Assembly (NCBI RefSeq): GCF_014055005.1
Contig: NZ_CP059570.1
Location: 744,001 to 808,000, forward strand
Reading direction: 5' to 3'
From: Neisseria dentiae
Lineage (GTDB): Bacteria > Pseudomonadota > Gammaproteobacteria > Burkholderiales > Neisseriaceae
Length of the DNA: 64,000 bases
Shown here: positions 43,807-52,781 of the stretch, piece by piece
Layout: the number at the start of each line of letters is the position of its first letter
Numbering within the stretch: the first letter of the stretch is position 1
The notes under the pieces: generated by a model
What the model was told of the DNA's origin: nothing
The model's database searches: none
What the model saw: only the letters and a program-made list of their open reading frames with translations
Translations under genes and position numbers: made by a program

Positions 43807-44769
43807 ATGTCCGACCATCACGATCATTCCCACACATCAAACAAGAAAGTGCTGCGGGTTTCGCTGCTGCTGATCGGTTCGTTTATGCTGGTGGAGGCGG
43901 CGGCAGGGTGGCTGGCCAATAGTTTGGCGCTGCTTTCCGATGCCGGGCATATGTTTTCCGATGCCGCCGCCATTGCGCTTTCTTTGGCGGCTTTCCGCTT
44001 CGGCGAGCGGCCGGCCGACAGCAAACGCAGTTTCGGGTATCAGCGTTTTGAAATTATCGCCGCTGCGGCAAACGGCATCACTTTGCTGCTGATTGCCGCG
44101 TGGATTGTGGCCGAGGCGGCAAGCCGTCTGCTAAACCCGTCTGAAATCGCCGGTGCTTCCATGCTTGCGGTGGCTGCGCTCGGTTTGGCCGTTAATATCG
44201 TGGTGGCTTGGTATATGCTGAAAAATTCGGATACCGAAGGCAACATCAATATGCGCGCCGCCTATCTGCACGTGTTGGGTGATTTGCTCGGTTCGATCGG
44301 CGCAATAGTGGCGGGTGTGTTGGTGCTGGCATTCGGCTGGACATGGGCCGACCCTGCCGTCAGCGTATTGATTGCGCTGTTAATCGGCAGAAGCGGTTGG
44401 GGCGTAACCAAAAACAGCCTGCATATTTTGATGGAAGGCACGCCGTCGGGTGCGGATATGAAACAGGTGGCCGCCGATATCCGCAATATCGAAGGCGTAG
44501 CGGGCGTACACGATATCCATGCTTGGACGATCACCAGCCGCAAGCACGCGCTCTCGTGCCATATTGTGGTTGACGGTGCTTTAAACGTGGCTGAGGCCTA
44601 CCAAATTACCCAAGCGGTGGAGGCAGCCGTGCAGCGGCACGGCATCACCCATGTTACCGTGCAAACCGAACCGCCACAGCACGGGCATGAAGAGCACGGC
44701 TGTTCGGCTGCGGAAAGCGGTGATATGCACCATCATGATCACCACCATCATCACGGGCATTCGCATTAA
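43807..44769 (+). CDS. cation diffusion facilitator (zinc-type)
   Basis: 320 residues, six membrane helices. Metal-binding site A has His48 and Asp52 (HMFSD) in TM2 and His155 and Asp159 (HVLGD) in TM5. This is the HxxxD/HxxxD set associated with zinc/cadmium-type CDF proteins (ZitB/CzcD). Histidine-rich tails occur at both ends (HHDHSH; MHHHDHHHHHHGHSH-like run). The cytosolic C-terminal domain with GVAGVHDIHAWTITS is conserved. It exports divalent cations by proton exchange. Probably activated by the adjacent MerR-family protein. Confidence 0.9.
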   Translation: MSDHHDHSHTSNKKVLRVSLLLIGSFMLVEAAAGWLANSLALLSDAGHMFSDAAAIALSLAAFRFGERPADSKRSFGYQRFEIIAAAANGITLLLIAAWIVAEAASRLLNPSEIAGASMLAVAALGLAVNIVVAWYMLKNSDTEGNINMRAAYLHVLGDLLGSIGAIVAGVLVLAFGWTWADPAVSVLIALLIGRSGWGVTKNSLHILMEGTPSGADMKQVAADIRNIEGVAGVHDIHAWTITSRKHALSCHIVVDGALNVAEAYQITQAVEAAVQRHGITHVTVQTEPPQHGHEEHGCSAAESGDMHHHDHHHHHGHSH

Positions 44770-44784
44770 ATTTAAATATAGCCG

Positions 44785-44955
44785 GAGACCTTTGCAAAAC
44801 CCGAAAAAAGTTTATTTACCGTCATTCCTGCGTAGGCGTTAAGAACATTAAGTATTTTATTTCAATAACTTAAGAAAGAACAACTGGATTCCCGCCTACG
44901 CGGGAATGACGATAATCGGATATTTCAGACGGCCTGAACGATTTGCAAAGGTCTC
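44785..44955. repeat. mosaic repeat with GAGACCTTTGCAAA ends and dRS3
   Basis: 171 bp, left end GAGACCTTTGCAAAACCC, right end TTTGCAAAGGTCTC. A perfect dRS3 is at 44888-44907; the facing dRS3 near 44826 is decayed. An inverted AG-DUS is near the right end. Same class as 5333-5527. Confidence 0.75.
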
Positions 44956-44979
44956 GGTCTGTTTGTGCAATGAAAGAGT

Positions 44980-45096
44980 TATAGTGAATTCAAATAAAAA
45001 CTCCGAAATGAAATAACTGCATTCAAACTTGCAATTGGGCGATATGCTAAAGAATCGTTTTACCCTACTTCGGCATTCTTATTTTAATCCACTATA
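44980..45096. repeat. 117-bp MITE, copy 2
   Basis: Identical to 21239-21355 and in the same orientation relative to the window. It lies between the CDF gene and rhlE, next to the mosaic repeat. Confidence 0.9.
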
Positions 45097-45138
45097 AAAC
45101 AAAAAAAGAGTTTGTCTGCCATATTTTAAAAATGACAA

Positions 45139-45198
45139 AGGCCGTCTGAAAACCTTTAACAGCAAAGAAATTATGCTGCTGCGGTTTTCAGACGGCCT
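45139..45198. terminator. DUS-pair terminator after the helicase gene
   Basis: AGGCCGTCTGAA 45139-45150 and complement 45187-45198. Inner arms AAACC/GGTTTT extend the stem, with an inner loop rich in A/T. Confidence 0.7.
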
Positions 45199-45234
45199 GT
45201 TTTTGCAAAGCCTTAAATGAAAGTGCCGGTAAAA

Positions 45235-46581
45235 TTATCGTGAAGGGCGGACACTTTTGCCTGCACCGCCTGCCGGTTTTTTCTTACCGAAAGTGCCGCT
45301 GCCGGTTTTTTTCGCTGCGAATTTTTTGTCGCCGTGCTTTTTACCGTCGAATTTTTTCTCACCGGTTTTTTTGTCACCGAACCTGCGCTCGCCCCAGCCG
45401 CCTTTGCCTTTGGGCTTGCCGGCGGGTTTGGCACGCCTGCGGGTGGGTTCCATGCCTTCGATGGTCATTTCGGGCAGTTTGCGGGCGATGTATTTTTCGA
45501 TTTTGTGCACTTTCACATATTCGTTTACTTCGGCAAACGTAATCGCCAAGCCGGTGCGTCCGGCGCGGCCGGTGCGGCCGATGCGGTGCACATAATCTTC
45601 GGCCTGTTTGGGCAGGTCGTAGTTGATAACGTGGGTGATGGTTGGCACGTCGATGCCGCGCGCGGCCACATCGGTGGCCACCAGGATTTTGCAGCGGCCT
45701 TTGCGCAAATCCATCAGCGTGCGGTTGCGCCAGCCTTGCGGCATATCGCCGTGCAGGCAGTTGGCGGCAAAGCCTTTTTCATACAGTTCGTCGGCCAACA
45801 CTTCGGTCATGGCCTTGGTGGAGGTGAAAATCACGGCCTGGTCGATATTGGCATCGCGCAAAATATGGTCGAGCAGGCGGTTTTTATGGCGCATATCGTC
45901 GCAATACAAAAGCTGCTCTTCGATTTTTCCTTGCTCGTCAACCCGTTCCACTTCCACCACTTCGGGGTTTTTGGTGAGTTTGCGGGCGAGTTTGCCCACC
46001 GCGCCGTCCCAGGTGGCGGAAAACAGCAGGGTTTGGCGGGCTTCGGGGGTGGCGGCGACGATGGTTTCGATGTCGTCGATAAAGCCCATATCGAGCATAC
46101 GGTCGGCTTCGTCGAGAATCAGCACTTCGAGGCGGCTGAAATCCACTTTGCCGCTGCTCATCAAATCCATCAGGCGGCCCGGGGTGGCCACAATCAAATC
46201 AATAGGTTTGGAAAGGGCGCGGATTTGATAGCCGAACGAAGAGCCGCCCACAATGCTCACGGTGCGGAACCATTTCATATTTTGGGCATAAGTGAGGGCG
46301 TTTTTTTCCACCTGTGCCGCCAACTCGCGGGTGGGCGTGAGCACCAGCGCCCGCGGGCCTTTGCCGGGTTTGTCGCTGCGGCGGGTTAAGCGTTGCAGGG
46401 TGGGCAGCAGAAAAGCGGCGGTTTTACCGGAGCCGGTTTGCGCCGAGGCCATGATGTCGCGGCCTTCCAAAGCATGGGGAATAGATTGCGCCTGCACGGG
46501 GGTGGGCGATTCGTAGCCAGCGCTCGAAAGGGCGGACAAGATGTTTTTATCGAGGTTTAAGTCAGCGAATTTTACAGACAT
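45235..46581 (-). CDS. rhlE: DEAD-box RNA helicase, RhlE type
   Basis: 448 residues. Q motif FADLNLDKNILSALSSAGYES (pattern split) with PTPVQ, Walker A AQTGSGKT at 47-54, PTRELAAQ, VATPGRLMDL, DEAD in LILDEADRMLDMGF, SAT in LLFSATWD, then the second RecA domain with ARGIDVPTI and HRIGRTGRAG. The tail after about residue 375 is basic and low complexity (repeated KK-G-KKF units), typical of RNA-binding extensions. A role in RNA remodelling or ribosome assembly is likely. Divergent from the rimP operon. Confidence 0.9.
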   Translation of the reverse strand: MSVKFADLNLDKNILSALSSAGYESPTPVQAQSIPHALEGRDIMASAQTGSGKTAAFLLPTLQRLTRRSDKPGKGPRALVLTPTRELAAQVEKNALTYAQNMKWFRTVSIVGGSSFGYQIRALSKPIDLIVATPGRLMDLMSSGKVDFSRLEVLILDEADRMLDMGFIDDIETIVAATPEARQTLLFSATWDGAVGKLARKLTKNPEVVEVERVDEQGKIEEQLLYCDDMRHKNRLLDHILRDANIDQAVIFTSTKAMTEVLADELYEKGFAANCLHGDMPQGWRNRTLMDLRKGRCKILVATDVAARGIDVPTITHVINYDLPKQAEDYVHRIGRTGRAGRTGLAITFAEVNEYVKVHKIEKYIARKLPEMTIEGMEPTRRRAKPAGKPKGKGGWGERRFGDKKTGEKKFDGKKHGDKKFAAKKTGSGTFGKKKPAGGAGKSVRPSR

Positions 46582-46978
46582 GGTTTTCCTGAAAGGAACA
46601 ACAACGCATTCCGTCCGAACGTTTTCAGACGGCCTTGAAGCATGGGATAACGTATTTATTTACTAATGAAAAAAGATGTACGCAAGGTTGTCGCAAGCCC
46701 TACGGCTTGTGGTTAACATCGGCGACAACCTGCAAATATGCCCTTAAACGGAGCAAATCATGTAAGAAAGCTTTGTAACGGAAAGCTTGAAAGATATACG
46801 AAGTTGGCTGAAGACGATGGCTTCAAAAAGACGAAAGGCGGATAATATAGAAGCCGCCGGGTTTGGTCAAGAAAATATTGGATACGGTATGGTTTTGCCG
46901 CAAGGGCGGATGAGGCGGGCGGTGTTCCGCCGAAACGCCGCTTCAGGTTTTAAATCTCCGTTAGCCAATATCTTTACT
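46582..46978. other. intergenic region between rhlE and the rimP promoter
   Basis: About 400 bp. It contains a DUS at 46623-46634 (complement), a two-stem inverted repeat at 46685-46731 and a weak open frame at 46787-47005 that I do not accept as a gene. Nothing else is recognised. Confidence 0.6.
46685..46731. repeat. nested inverted repeat, possible structured RNA or DNA
   Basis: Perfect 10-bp outer arms AGGTTGTCGC (46685-46694) and GCGACAACCT (46722-46731). Directly after the left arm comes a small hairpin AAGCC-CTAC-GGCTT. It lies between divergent rhlE and rimP. No T run follows, so a terminator is unlikely. Confidence 0.5.
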
Positions 46979-47006
46979 TTGCTTTTGCAGGCGGAGCGGT
47001 TATAAT
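46979..47006 (+). promoter_or_regulatory. promoter of the rimP-nusA-infB operon
   Basis: TTGCTT at 46979-46984, 16-bp spacer, perfect TATAAT at 47001-47006. Transcription would start near 47013, giving a leader of about 57 nt that contains the hairpin at 47031-47052. Confidence 0.6.
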
Positions 47007-47030
47007 AAGCAAATTTTTCAGTTTTCACGA

Positions 47031-47055
47031 AAAATGGCCCCGCGGCCATTTTTTT
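47031..47055 (+). terminator. terminator-like leader hairpin before rimP
   Basis: Stem AAAATGGCC / GGCCATTTT with loop CCGC (47031-47052) and T run through 47055. It is located between the promoter and the rimP start at 47070, whose GGAG site follows at 47062. It has the form of an intrinsic terminator inside the leader, so it is a candidate attenuator. Confidence 0.65.
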
Positions 47056-47069
47056 GTTTTCGGAGCACT

Positions 47070-47501
47070 ATGGATATTCAAACAATTCTCGATAAAACCC
47101 TGCCAGGCCTGGGTTACGAGCTGGTGGATTTCGAATTGACCGCGCAAGGCGATTTGCGTGTGTTTATCGATAAAGAAGGCGGCATCACTGTAGAAGACTG
47201 CGCCACCGTGAGCAACCATTTGAGCCGCCTGTTTATGGTGGAAGACATCGACTACAAACGCTTGGAAATTTCCAGCCCGGGCCTCGACCGTCCGCTGAAA
47301 AAAGCCGCCGACTTCGTGCGCTTTGCCGGGCAGCAGGCCAAAATCAAAACGCGCCTGCCGATAGACGGCCAAAAAAACTTTATCGGCCGCATCGAAGCCT
47401 GCGAAAACAATACCGTGCGCATTTCGTTCGACGGCAAAACCGCCGAAATCGGGTTGGACAATATCGACAAAGCCCGCCTGCGCCCCGAATTTAACTTTTA
47501 A
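47070..47501 (+). CDS. rimP: ribosome maturation factor RimP
   Basis: 143 residues from ATG 47070 (MDIQTILDKTLPGLGYELVD), with CGGAG upstream. An earlier in-frame ATG at 47034 lies inside the leader hairpin and is rejected. Typical blocks are LRVFIDKEGGITVEDCATVS, the YKRLEISSPGLDRPL signature, and a C-terminal SH3-like domain. It assists 30S subunit assembly. First gene of rimP-nusA-infB, with a 30-bp gap to nusA. Confidence 0.93.
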   Translation: MDIQTILDKTLPGLGYELVDFELTAQGDLRVFIDKEGGITVEDCATVSNHLSRLFMVEDIDYKRLEISSPGLDRPLKKAADFVRFAGQQAKIKTRLPIDGQKNFIGRIEACENNTVRISFDGKTAEIGLDNIDKARLRPEFNF

Positions 47502-47531
47502 AAATATCGTTATAACGGAGAATTAAAAAAA

Positions 47532-49028
47532 ATGAGTCGTGAAATGTTACAACTGGCCGAAGCGCTGGCCAGCGAGAAAAACGTAGATTCCGAAGTGGTG
47601 TTTAACGCGTTGGAGTTCGCGCTGAGCACCGCCGCCAAGAAAAAAGCCAGCCGCGAGCACATGGACGTGCGCGTGGAAATCAACCGCGACACCGGCGAAT
47701 ACAAAACCTTCCGCCGCTGGCTGATTGTGGCCGACGAAGACTATACCTATCCGGACGTAGAAAAAACCATCGAAGAAATCCAAGAAGAAATCCCCGGAAC
47801 CACTATCCAAATCGGCGAATACTACGAAGAACAGCTGGAAAACGAAGGTTTCGGCCGCCAAGCCGCGCAAACCGCCAAACAGATTATCCTGCAACGCATC
47901 CGCGATGCCGAGCGCGAACAGATTCTCGAAGAATTTTTAGCGCGTAAGGAAGACATCGTGATGGGCACCGTGAAACGCGTGGAGCGCCACGGCACCATTA
48001 TCGAAATCGGCAAACTCGACGCGCTGCTGCCGCGCGACCAAATGATTCCGCGCGAAAACTTCCGCAACGGCGACCGCGTGCGCGCGCTGTTCCTACGGGT
48101 GGACGAAATCGGCAATTCCGGCCGCAAGCAGGTGATTCTGAGCCGCACTTCGCGCGATTTTCTGGTGAAATTGTTTGCGATGGAAGTGCCCGAAATCGAA
48201 GACGGTCTGCTTGAAATCAAAGAAGCGGCCCGCGATCCCGGCCACCGCGCCAAAATCGCCGTGAAAGCCAACGACCAGCGCATCGACCCGCAAGGCACCT
48301 GTATCGGCGTGCGCGGTTCGCGTGTGAACGCCGTAACCAACGAGCTGGCAGGCGAGCGCATCGACGTTGTGTTGTGGTCGCCCGAAACCGCGCAGTTCGT
48401 GATCAACGCCCTTTCGCCCGCCGAAGTAACCCGCATCTTGATTGATGAAGACAAACACGCCGTTGATGTGATTGTGGCTGAAGACCAGCTGGCGCTGGCC
48501 ATCGGCCGCGGCGGCCAAAACGTGCGTTTGGCGGCCGATTTGACCGGCTGGCAGCTGAACATCATGACCGTGGCCGAAGCCGAAGAACGCAATGCGGCCG
48601 AAGACGAAGCCATCCGCAAGCTGTTCACCGAACACCTGAATGTTGACGAAGAAACCGCCGATGTGCTGCTTCAGGAAGGTTTCGCCACCTTGGAAGAAGT
48701 GGCTTATGTGCCCGCTGCCGAGTTGCTGGAAATCGAAGGTTTCGACGAAGCTACCGTAGAAACGCTGCGCAACCGCGCCCGCGATGCCATTCTCACGCTG
48801 GCCATCGCTTCAGAAGAAAAGCTCGACGATATCGACGAAGATATGCGCAACCTCGAAGGCATCGACCAGGAAATGCTGCGCGACCTTGCGCAGGCAGGCA
48901 TTACCACCCGCGACGATTTGGCGGAGCTGGCCGTTGACGAGCTGATCGAAATTACCGGCGTGAGCGAGGAAGAGGCCAAACAAGTGATTATGGCCGCCCG
49001 CGAACACTGGTTCACCGAAGAAAACTGA
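47532..49028 (+). CDS. nusA: transcription termination/antitermination factor NusA
   Basis: 498 residues. N-terminal RNA polymerase-binding domain (1-130), S1 domain (about 135-200, VKRVERHGTIIEIGKLDALL), two KH domains (about 200-345, with GTCIGVRGSRVNAV and LAIGRGGQNVRLA), and two C-terminal acidic repeats (about 360-490) as in E. coli-type NusA. It affects pausing, termination and antitermination, and in other bacteria regulates its own operon. Good Shine-Dalgarno region (ACGGAGAA). Followed 11 bp later by infB. Confidence 0.95.
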   Translation: MSREMLQLAEALASEKNVDSEVVFNALEFALSTAAKKKASREHMDVRVEINRDTGEYKTFRRWLIVADEDYTYPDVEKTIEEIQEEIPGTTIQIGEYYEEQLENEGFGRQAAQTAKQIILQRIRDAEREQILEEFLARKEDIVMGTVKRVERHGTIIEIGKLDALLPRDQMIPRENFRNGDRVRALFLRVDEIGNSGRKQVILSRTSRDFLVKLFAMEVPEIEDGLLEIKEAARDPGHRAKIAVKANDQRIDPQGTCIGVRGSRVNAVTNELAGERIDVVLWSPETAQFVINALSPAEVTRILIDEDKHAVDVIVAEDQLALAIGRGGQNVRLAADLTGWQLNIMTVAEAEERNAAEDEAIRKLFTEHLNVDEETADVLLQEGFATLEEVAYVPAAELLEIEGFDEATVETLRNRARDAILTLAIASEEKLDDIDEDMRNLEGIDQEMLRDLAQAGITTRDDLAELAVDELIEITGVSEEEAKQVIMAAREHWFTEEN

Positions 49029-49039
49029 GGGGGTAAAGT

Positions 49040-51829
49040 ATGAGTAACACAACCGTAGAACAATTTGCCGCCGAACTTAAAAAACCCGTGGAAGACTTAC
49101 TGAAGCAGCTTGCCAGTGCCGGCGTAAACAAAAGCAGCGGCGGCGACAGCATCACTTCCGAAGACAAACAGCAGTTGCTGGCCTACCTGAAAAAATCGCA
49201 CGGCAGTGACAGCGGCACCATCAGCATCAGCCGTAAAAAAGCCGAAGTCAGCACCGTGGGCGGCGTGCAGGTGGAAACCCGCCGCCGCAGCCGCAAAGTG
49301 GTGATTCCGTCGGCCGACGATCTGGCGGCTGAAGCGAAAGCCAAAGCAGAGCAAGCGGCGCAGGAGAAGCAAACCGTCGAAGCGGCGGCGCAGGCCGAAC
49401 GCGAAGCGGCCGAACGTGCAGAAGCCGAAAAAGCGGCCGCCGAAGCGCAGGCTCAAGCCGAGGCCGCCCGCCTGCAAGCCGAGCAAGAAGCCCAGGCAGC
49501 GCAACAGGCGCAACAAACCGAGCAGGAAGAAAAACCGGTTCAGACGACCGAAACAGAAACAATTTCGGAAGAAGAAAAACCGGCCAAAGGCAAAAACAAA
49601 GAGCAAAAACAACAGCAGCCTGCCGCCGTCCGCCCTGTGGTGAGTGCAGAGGAGCAGGCGCAGCGCGACGAAGAAGCCCGCCGCGCCGCCGCTATGCGTG
49701 CCCATCAGGAAGCATTGCTGAAAGAAAAGCAGGAACGGCAAGCCCGCCGCGAAGCGGCCAAGCTGCAAGCACAGCAGGAGGCGAAAGCGGCCAAAGAAGG
49801 CAAAGCGGCCGAACAGCGTTCTGCCAAGCCGTCTGAAAAAGCACCGCTTTCGGCTGTATCGTCGGGCAAATCCGAATCTTCGGCGCGCTCGAAAAAAGAC
49901 GAACGCCACAACCGCGACGACGTGGAAAGCCGTCCGCGCGGCGGTAAAGGCGGCAAAGGCCGCAGCCAAAATGCCGCTCAGGAAGAGCGCGTGCGCGGCG
50001 GCGGTAAAAAAGGCAAAAAACAGCTCAAGCTGGAGCCGAACCAACACGCCTTCCAAGCACCGACCGAGCCGGTGGTGTATGAAGTGCTGGTGCCCGAAAC
50101 CATTACCGTAGCCGATTTGGCGCACAAAATGGCGGTGAAGGGCGTGGAAGTGGTGAAAGCCCTGATGAAAATGGGCATGATGGTTACCATCAACCAATCC
50201 ATCGACCAAGACACCGCCCTGATTGTGGTGGAAGAGCTTGGCCACATCGGCAAACCCGCAGCCGCCGACGACCCCGAAGCCTTCTTGGACGATAATGCCG
50301 AACAGGCGGAAGCCGAACAACTGCCGCGTCCGCCGGTGGTTACCGTGATGGGCCACGTTGACCATGGCAAAACCTCGCTGCTCGACTATATCCGCCGTGC
50401 CAAAGTGGTGCAGGGCGAAGCGGGCGGCATCACCCAGCACATCGGTGCCTACCACGTGGAAACCCCGCGCGGCGTGATTACCTTCCTCGATACGCCCGGC
50501 CACGAAGCGTTTACCGCCATGCGTGCCCGCGGAGCCAAAGCCACCGACATCGTGATTCTGGTGGTGGCCGCCGACGACGGCGTGATGCCGCAAACCATCG
50601 AAGCTATCGCCCACGCCAAAGCGGCGGGCGTGCCGATTGTGGTGGCGGTGAACAAAATCGACAAAGAGGCCGCCAACCCCGAGCGCATCCGCCAAGAGCT
50701 GACCGCACACGAAGTGGTGCCCGACGAATGGGGCGGCGATACCCAGTTTGTCAACGTATCGGCCAAACAAGGCATCAATATCGACGCTCTGCTCGAAGCC
50801 GTGTTGCTCGAAGCCGAAGTGCTGGAGCTGACCGCCCCCGTAGATGCACCCGCCAAAGGCATCATCGTGGAAGCGCGTCTCGACAAAGGCCGCGGCGCGG
50901 TTGCCACCTTGCTGGTGCAGAGCGGCACGCTGAAAAAAGGCGATATGCTGCTGGCAGGCACGGCCTTCGGCAAAGTGCGTGCGATGATGGACGAAAACGG
51001 CAAACCTATCGACGAAGCAGGCCCGTCTATCCCTGTTGAAATTCTGGGTTTGTCGGACGTGCCCAACGCCGGCGAAGATGCGATGGTGCTGGCCGACGAG
51101 AAAAAAGCCCGCGAAATCGCCTTGTTCCGCCAAGGCAAATACCGCGACGTGCGTTTGGCCAAACAACAGGCGGCCAAGCTGGAAAACATGTTCAGCAACA
51201 TGGGCGAGGGCCAGGCACAATCACTGTCGGTGATTATCAAGGCCGACGTTCAAGGCTCTTACGAAGCCTTGTCGGGCAGTCTGAAAAAACTTTCCACCGA
51301 CGAAGTGAAAGTCAACGTGCTGCACAGCGGCGTAGGCGGCATTACCGAGAGCGACGTCAACCTGGCGATTGCCTCGGGTGCCTTCATCATCGGCTTTAAC
51401 GTGCGCGCCGACGGCTCCGCCCGCAAGCTCGCCGAAACCGAAAATGTGGAAATCCGCTACTACAACATCATTTATGATGCCATCGACGACGTAAAAGCCG
51501 CCATGAGCGGTATGCTGGCGCCGGAGCAGAAAGAACAGGTTATCGGCTCGGTGGAAATCCGCCAGGTTATCAGCGTATCGAAAGTGGGCAACATTGCCGG
51601 CTGTATGGTTACCGACGGTATCGTGAAGCGCGACGCCCATATCCGCCTCATCCGCAACAACGTGGTCATCCACACCGGCGAACTTGCTTCGCTCAAGCGC
51701 TTCAAAGACGACGTTAAAGAAGTGCGCATGGGCTACGAATGCGGCCTGATGCTGAAAAACTATAACGAAATCATGGAAGGCGATACACTGGAAGTGTTTG
51801 AAATCGTTGAAGTGGCACGTTCGCTGTAA
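49040..51829 (+). CDS. infB: translation initiation factor IF-2
   Basis: 929 residues. The N-terminal IF2-N domain (1-55) is followed by a long charged Ala/Glu/Gln/Lys-rich linker (about 90-330) with coiled-coil character. A second IF2-N type segment follows near 340-400. The G domain has G1 GHVDHGKT at 438-445, DTPGHEAF, NKID and SAK. Domains II to IV follow to the end. It places initiator tRNA on the 30S subunit. Last recognised gene of the operon. rbfA and truB, which I expect next in many bacteria, are not present here; IS remnants follow. Confidence 0.95.
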   Translation: MSNTTVEQFAAELKKPVEDLLKQLASAGVNKSSGGDSITSEDKQQLLAYLKKSHGSDSGTISISRKKAEVSTVGGVQVETRRRSRKVVIPSADDLAAEAKAKAEQAAQEKQTVEAAAQAEREAAERAEAEKAAAEAQAQAEAARLQAEQEAQAAQQAQQTEQEEKPVQTTETETISEEEKPAKGKNKEQKQQQPAAVRPVVSAEEQAQRDEEARRAAAMRAHQEALLKEKQERQARREAAKLQAQQEAKAAKEGKAAEQRSAKPSEKAPLSAVSSGKSESSARSKKDERHNRDDVESRPRGGKGGKGRSQNAAQEERVRGGGKKGKKQLKLEPNQHAFQAPTEPVVYEVLVPETITVADLAHKMAVKGVEVVKALMKMGMMVTINQSIDQDTALIVVEELGHIGKPAAADDPEAFLDDNAEQAEAEQLPRPPVVTVMGHVDHGKTSLLDYIRRAKVVQGEAGGITQHIGAYHVETPRGVITFLDTPGHEAFTAMRARGAKATDIVILVVAADDGVMPQTIEAIAHAKAAGVPIVVAVNKIDKEAANPERIRQELTAHEVVPDEWGGDTQFVNVSAKQGINIDALLEAVLLEAEVLELTAPVDAPAKGIIVEARLDKGRGAVATLLVQSGTLKKGDMLLAGTAFGKVRAMMDENGKPIDEAGPSIPVEILGLSDVPNAGEDAMVLADEKKAREIALFRQGKYRDVRLAKQQAAKLENMFSNMGEGQAQSLSVIIKADVQGSYEALSGSLKKLSTDEVKVNVLHSGVGGITESDVNLAIASGAFIIGFNVRADGSARKLAETENVEIRYYNIIYDAIDDVKAAMSGMLAPEQKEQVIGSVEIRQVISVSKVGNIAGCMVTDGIVKRDAHIRLIRNNVVIHTGELASLKRFKDDVKEVRMGYECGLMLKNYNEIMEGDTLEVFEIVEVARSL

Positions 51830-51864
51830 CAGTTGTTTGACAACGACAAAAGGCCGTCTGAAAC

Positions 51865-52150
51865 ATTGAATGATACTCCCCAATCTTGGGCATGATTTAA
51901 GTTAACTATTTTAAGATAATCGCTTGAACCTGAGTCCTGTATTCTACAAGATTCAGGTTTTTCGATTTCAAATTGTAATAACAGATATATTTCCTTACCC
52001 CCTTTAATTCCCAGCCGAAACTGGTAGACTATCTTGGAGATATTTGTCTCCAATACCTCAAAGAGACTCCCTATCTGTGCATTGTCACAATAATTTTTTC
52101 TGTGCGGCATACTCTACACGATTCTCAATCTTGACCAACTTTTACCGTCA
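51865..52150 (-). pseudogene. IS3-family remnant
   Basis: Frame starting MPHRKNYCDNAQIGSLFEVL resembles the end of the OrfB catalytic core (SRKGNCWDNAPMESFFGIL) seen intact at 21641-22441. The left end (TGATACTCCCCAATCTTGGG) resembles the IS3 terminus. The remaining bases do not code. It marks the left side of the island after infB. Confidence 0.6.
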
Positions 52151-52640
52151 TTTATTCGTCCGGTATAGCACGTCTGAGCTGTAGAAAACCCTAGATAGTA
52201 TCGTAATAATCTGGATTTCTATTGCCGCAGCAAATGAAGCTAATCTCTTAACATAACGCGAGACAATGCTCCGCCAATGTTTAAAATCCAAAAAGCAGTT
52301 TTCTACCGAGTGACGGTAACGGTACAGATAGCGGTCAAAAAAACAGCTGCTCCTTACGGTTAATCTTTGGGGGAATAACAGCGTCCATTTCCAAAGAAAC
52401 CGTCAAATTCCTGATCGTATCAGCATAATAGGCCTTATCGGCCAACTTTGGCCCCGCCGCATAGGGATGAATTTAGATATGAGTGACATCAATCATCAAA
52501 CACTCCATATCTTGTTCTCCCGAAAGGATGAGCACTAGTTTCGTCCAAATGCCTTTGTTGCACCAACGGATGAAGCGACGGTAGGTGTTGATCCAGCCGC
52601 CGTAATCGGATGCCCGGTCATGCAAGCAACTGTGTTACCG
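52150..52640 (-). pseudogene. IS5-family transposase remnant
   Basis: Pieces in order are WINTYRRFIRWCNKGIWTKL, MECLMIDVTHI then a stop, AAGPKLADKAYYADTIRNL, DAVIPPKINRKEQ, and after a frameshift DRYLYRYRHSVENCFLDFKH with WRSIVSRYVKRLASFAAA. This is the DDE domain of the IS427-type IS5 group, different in sequence from the two copies with GGGTCTGTCGAC ends. N-terminus missing. Confidence 0.75.
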
Positions 52641-52781
52641 ACTCGTCAGTCAGCAACATCAAACACGGTTAATCAAGGGCGTGTACAGAGGCAGATAACC
52701 TGTTTGATTGCTATGGTACATTGGTTTCAACATACAAGGGTGTGTGGCGTAGCCACGCACGCGGTCGGTTGGGTGTGCAGG

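Noticed and set aside
46787..47005. 72-residue open frame upstream of rimP
   Set aside because: It overlaps the operon promoter, has no ribosome site and no recognisable family.
47034..47069. Upstream start of RimP
   Set aside because: The ATG is in the leader hairpin, lacks a ribosome site and adds non-conserved residues.
49097..51220. 707-residue minus-strand open frame opposite infB
   Set aside because: Shadow of the biased codon use of infB; no family motifs and no ribosome site.
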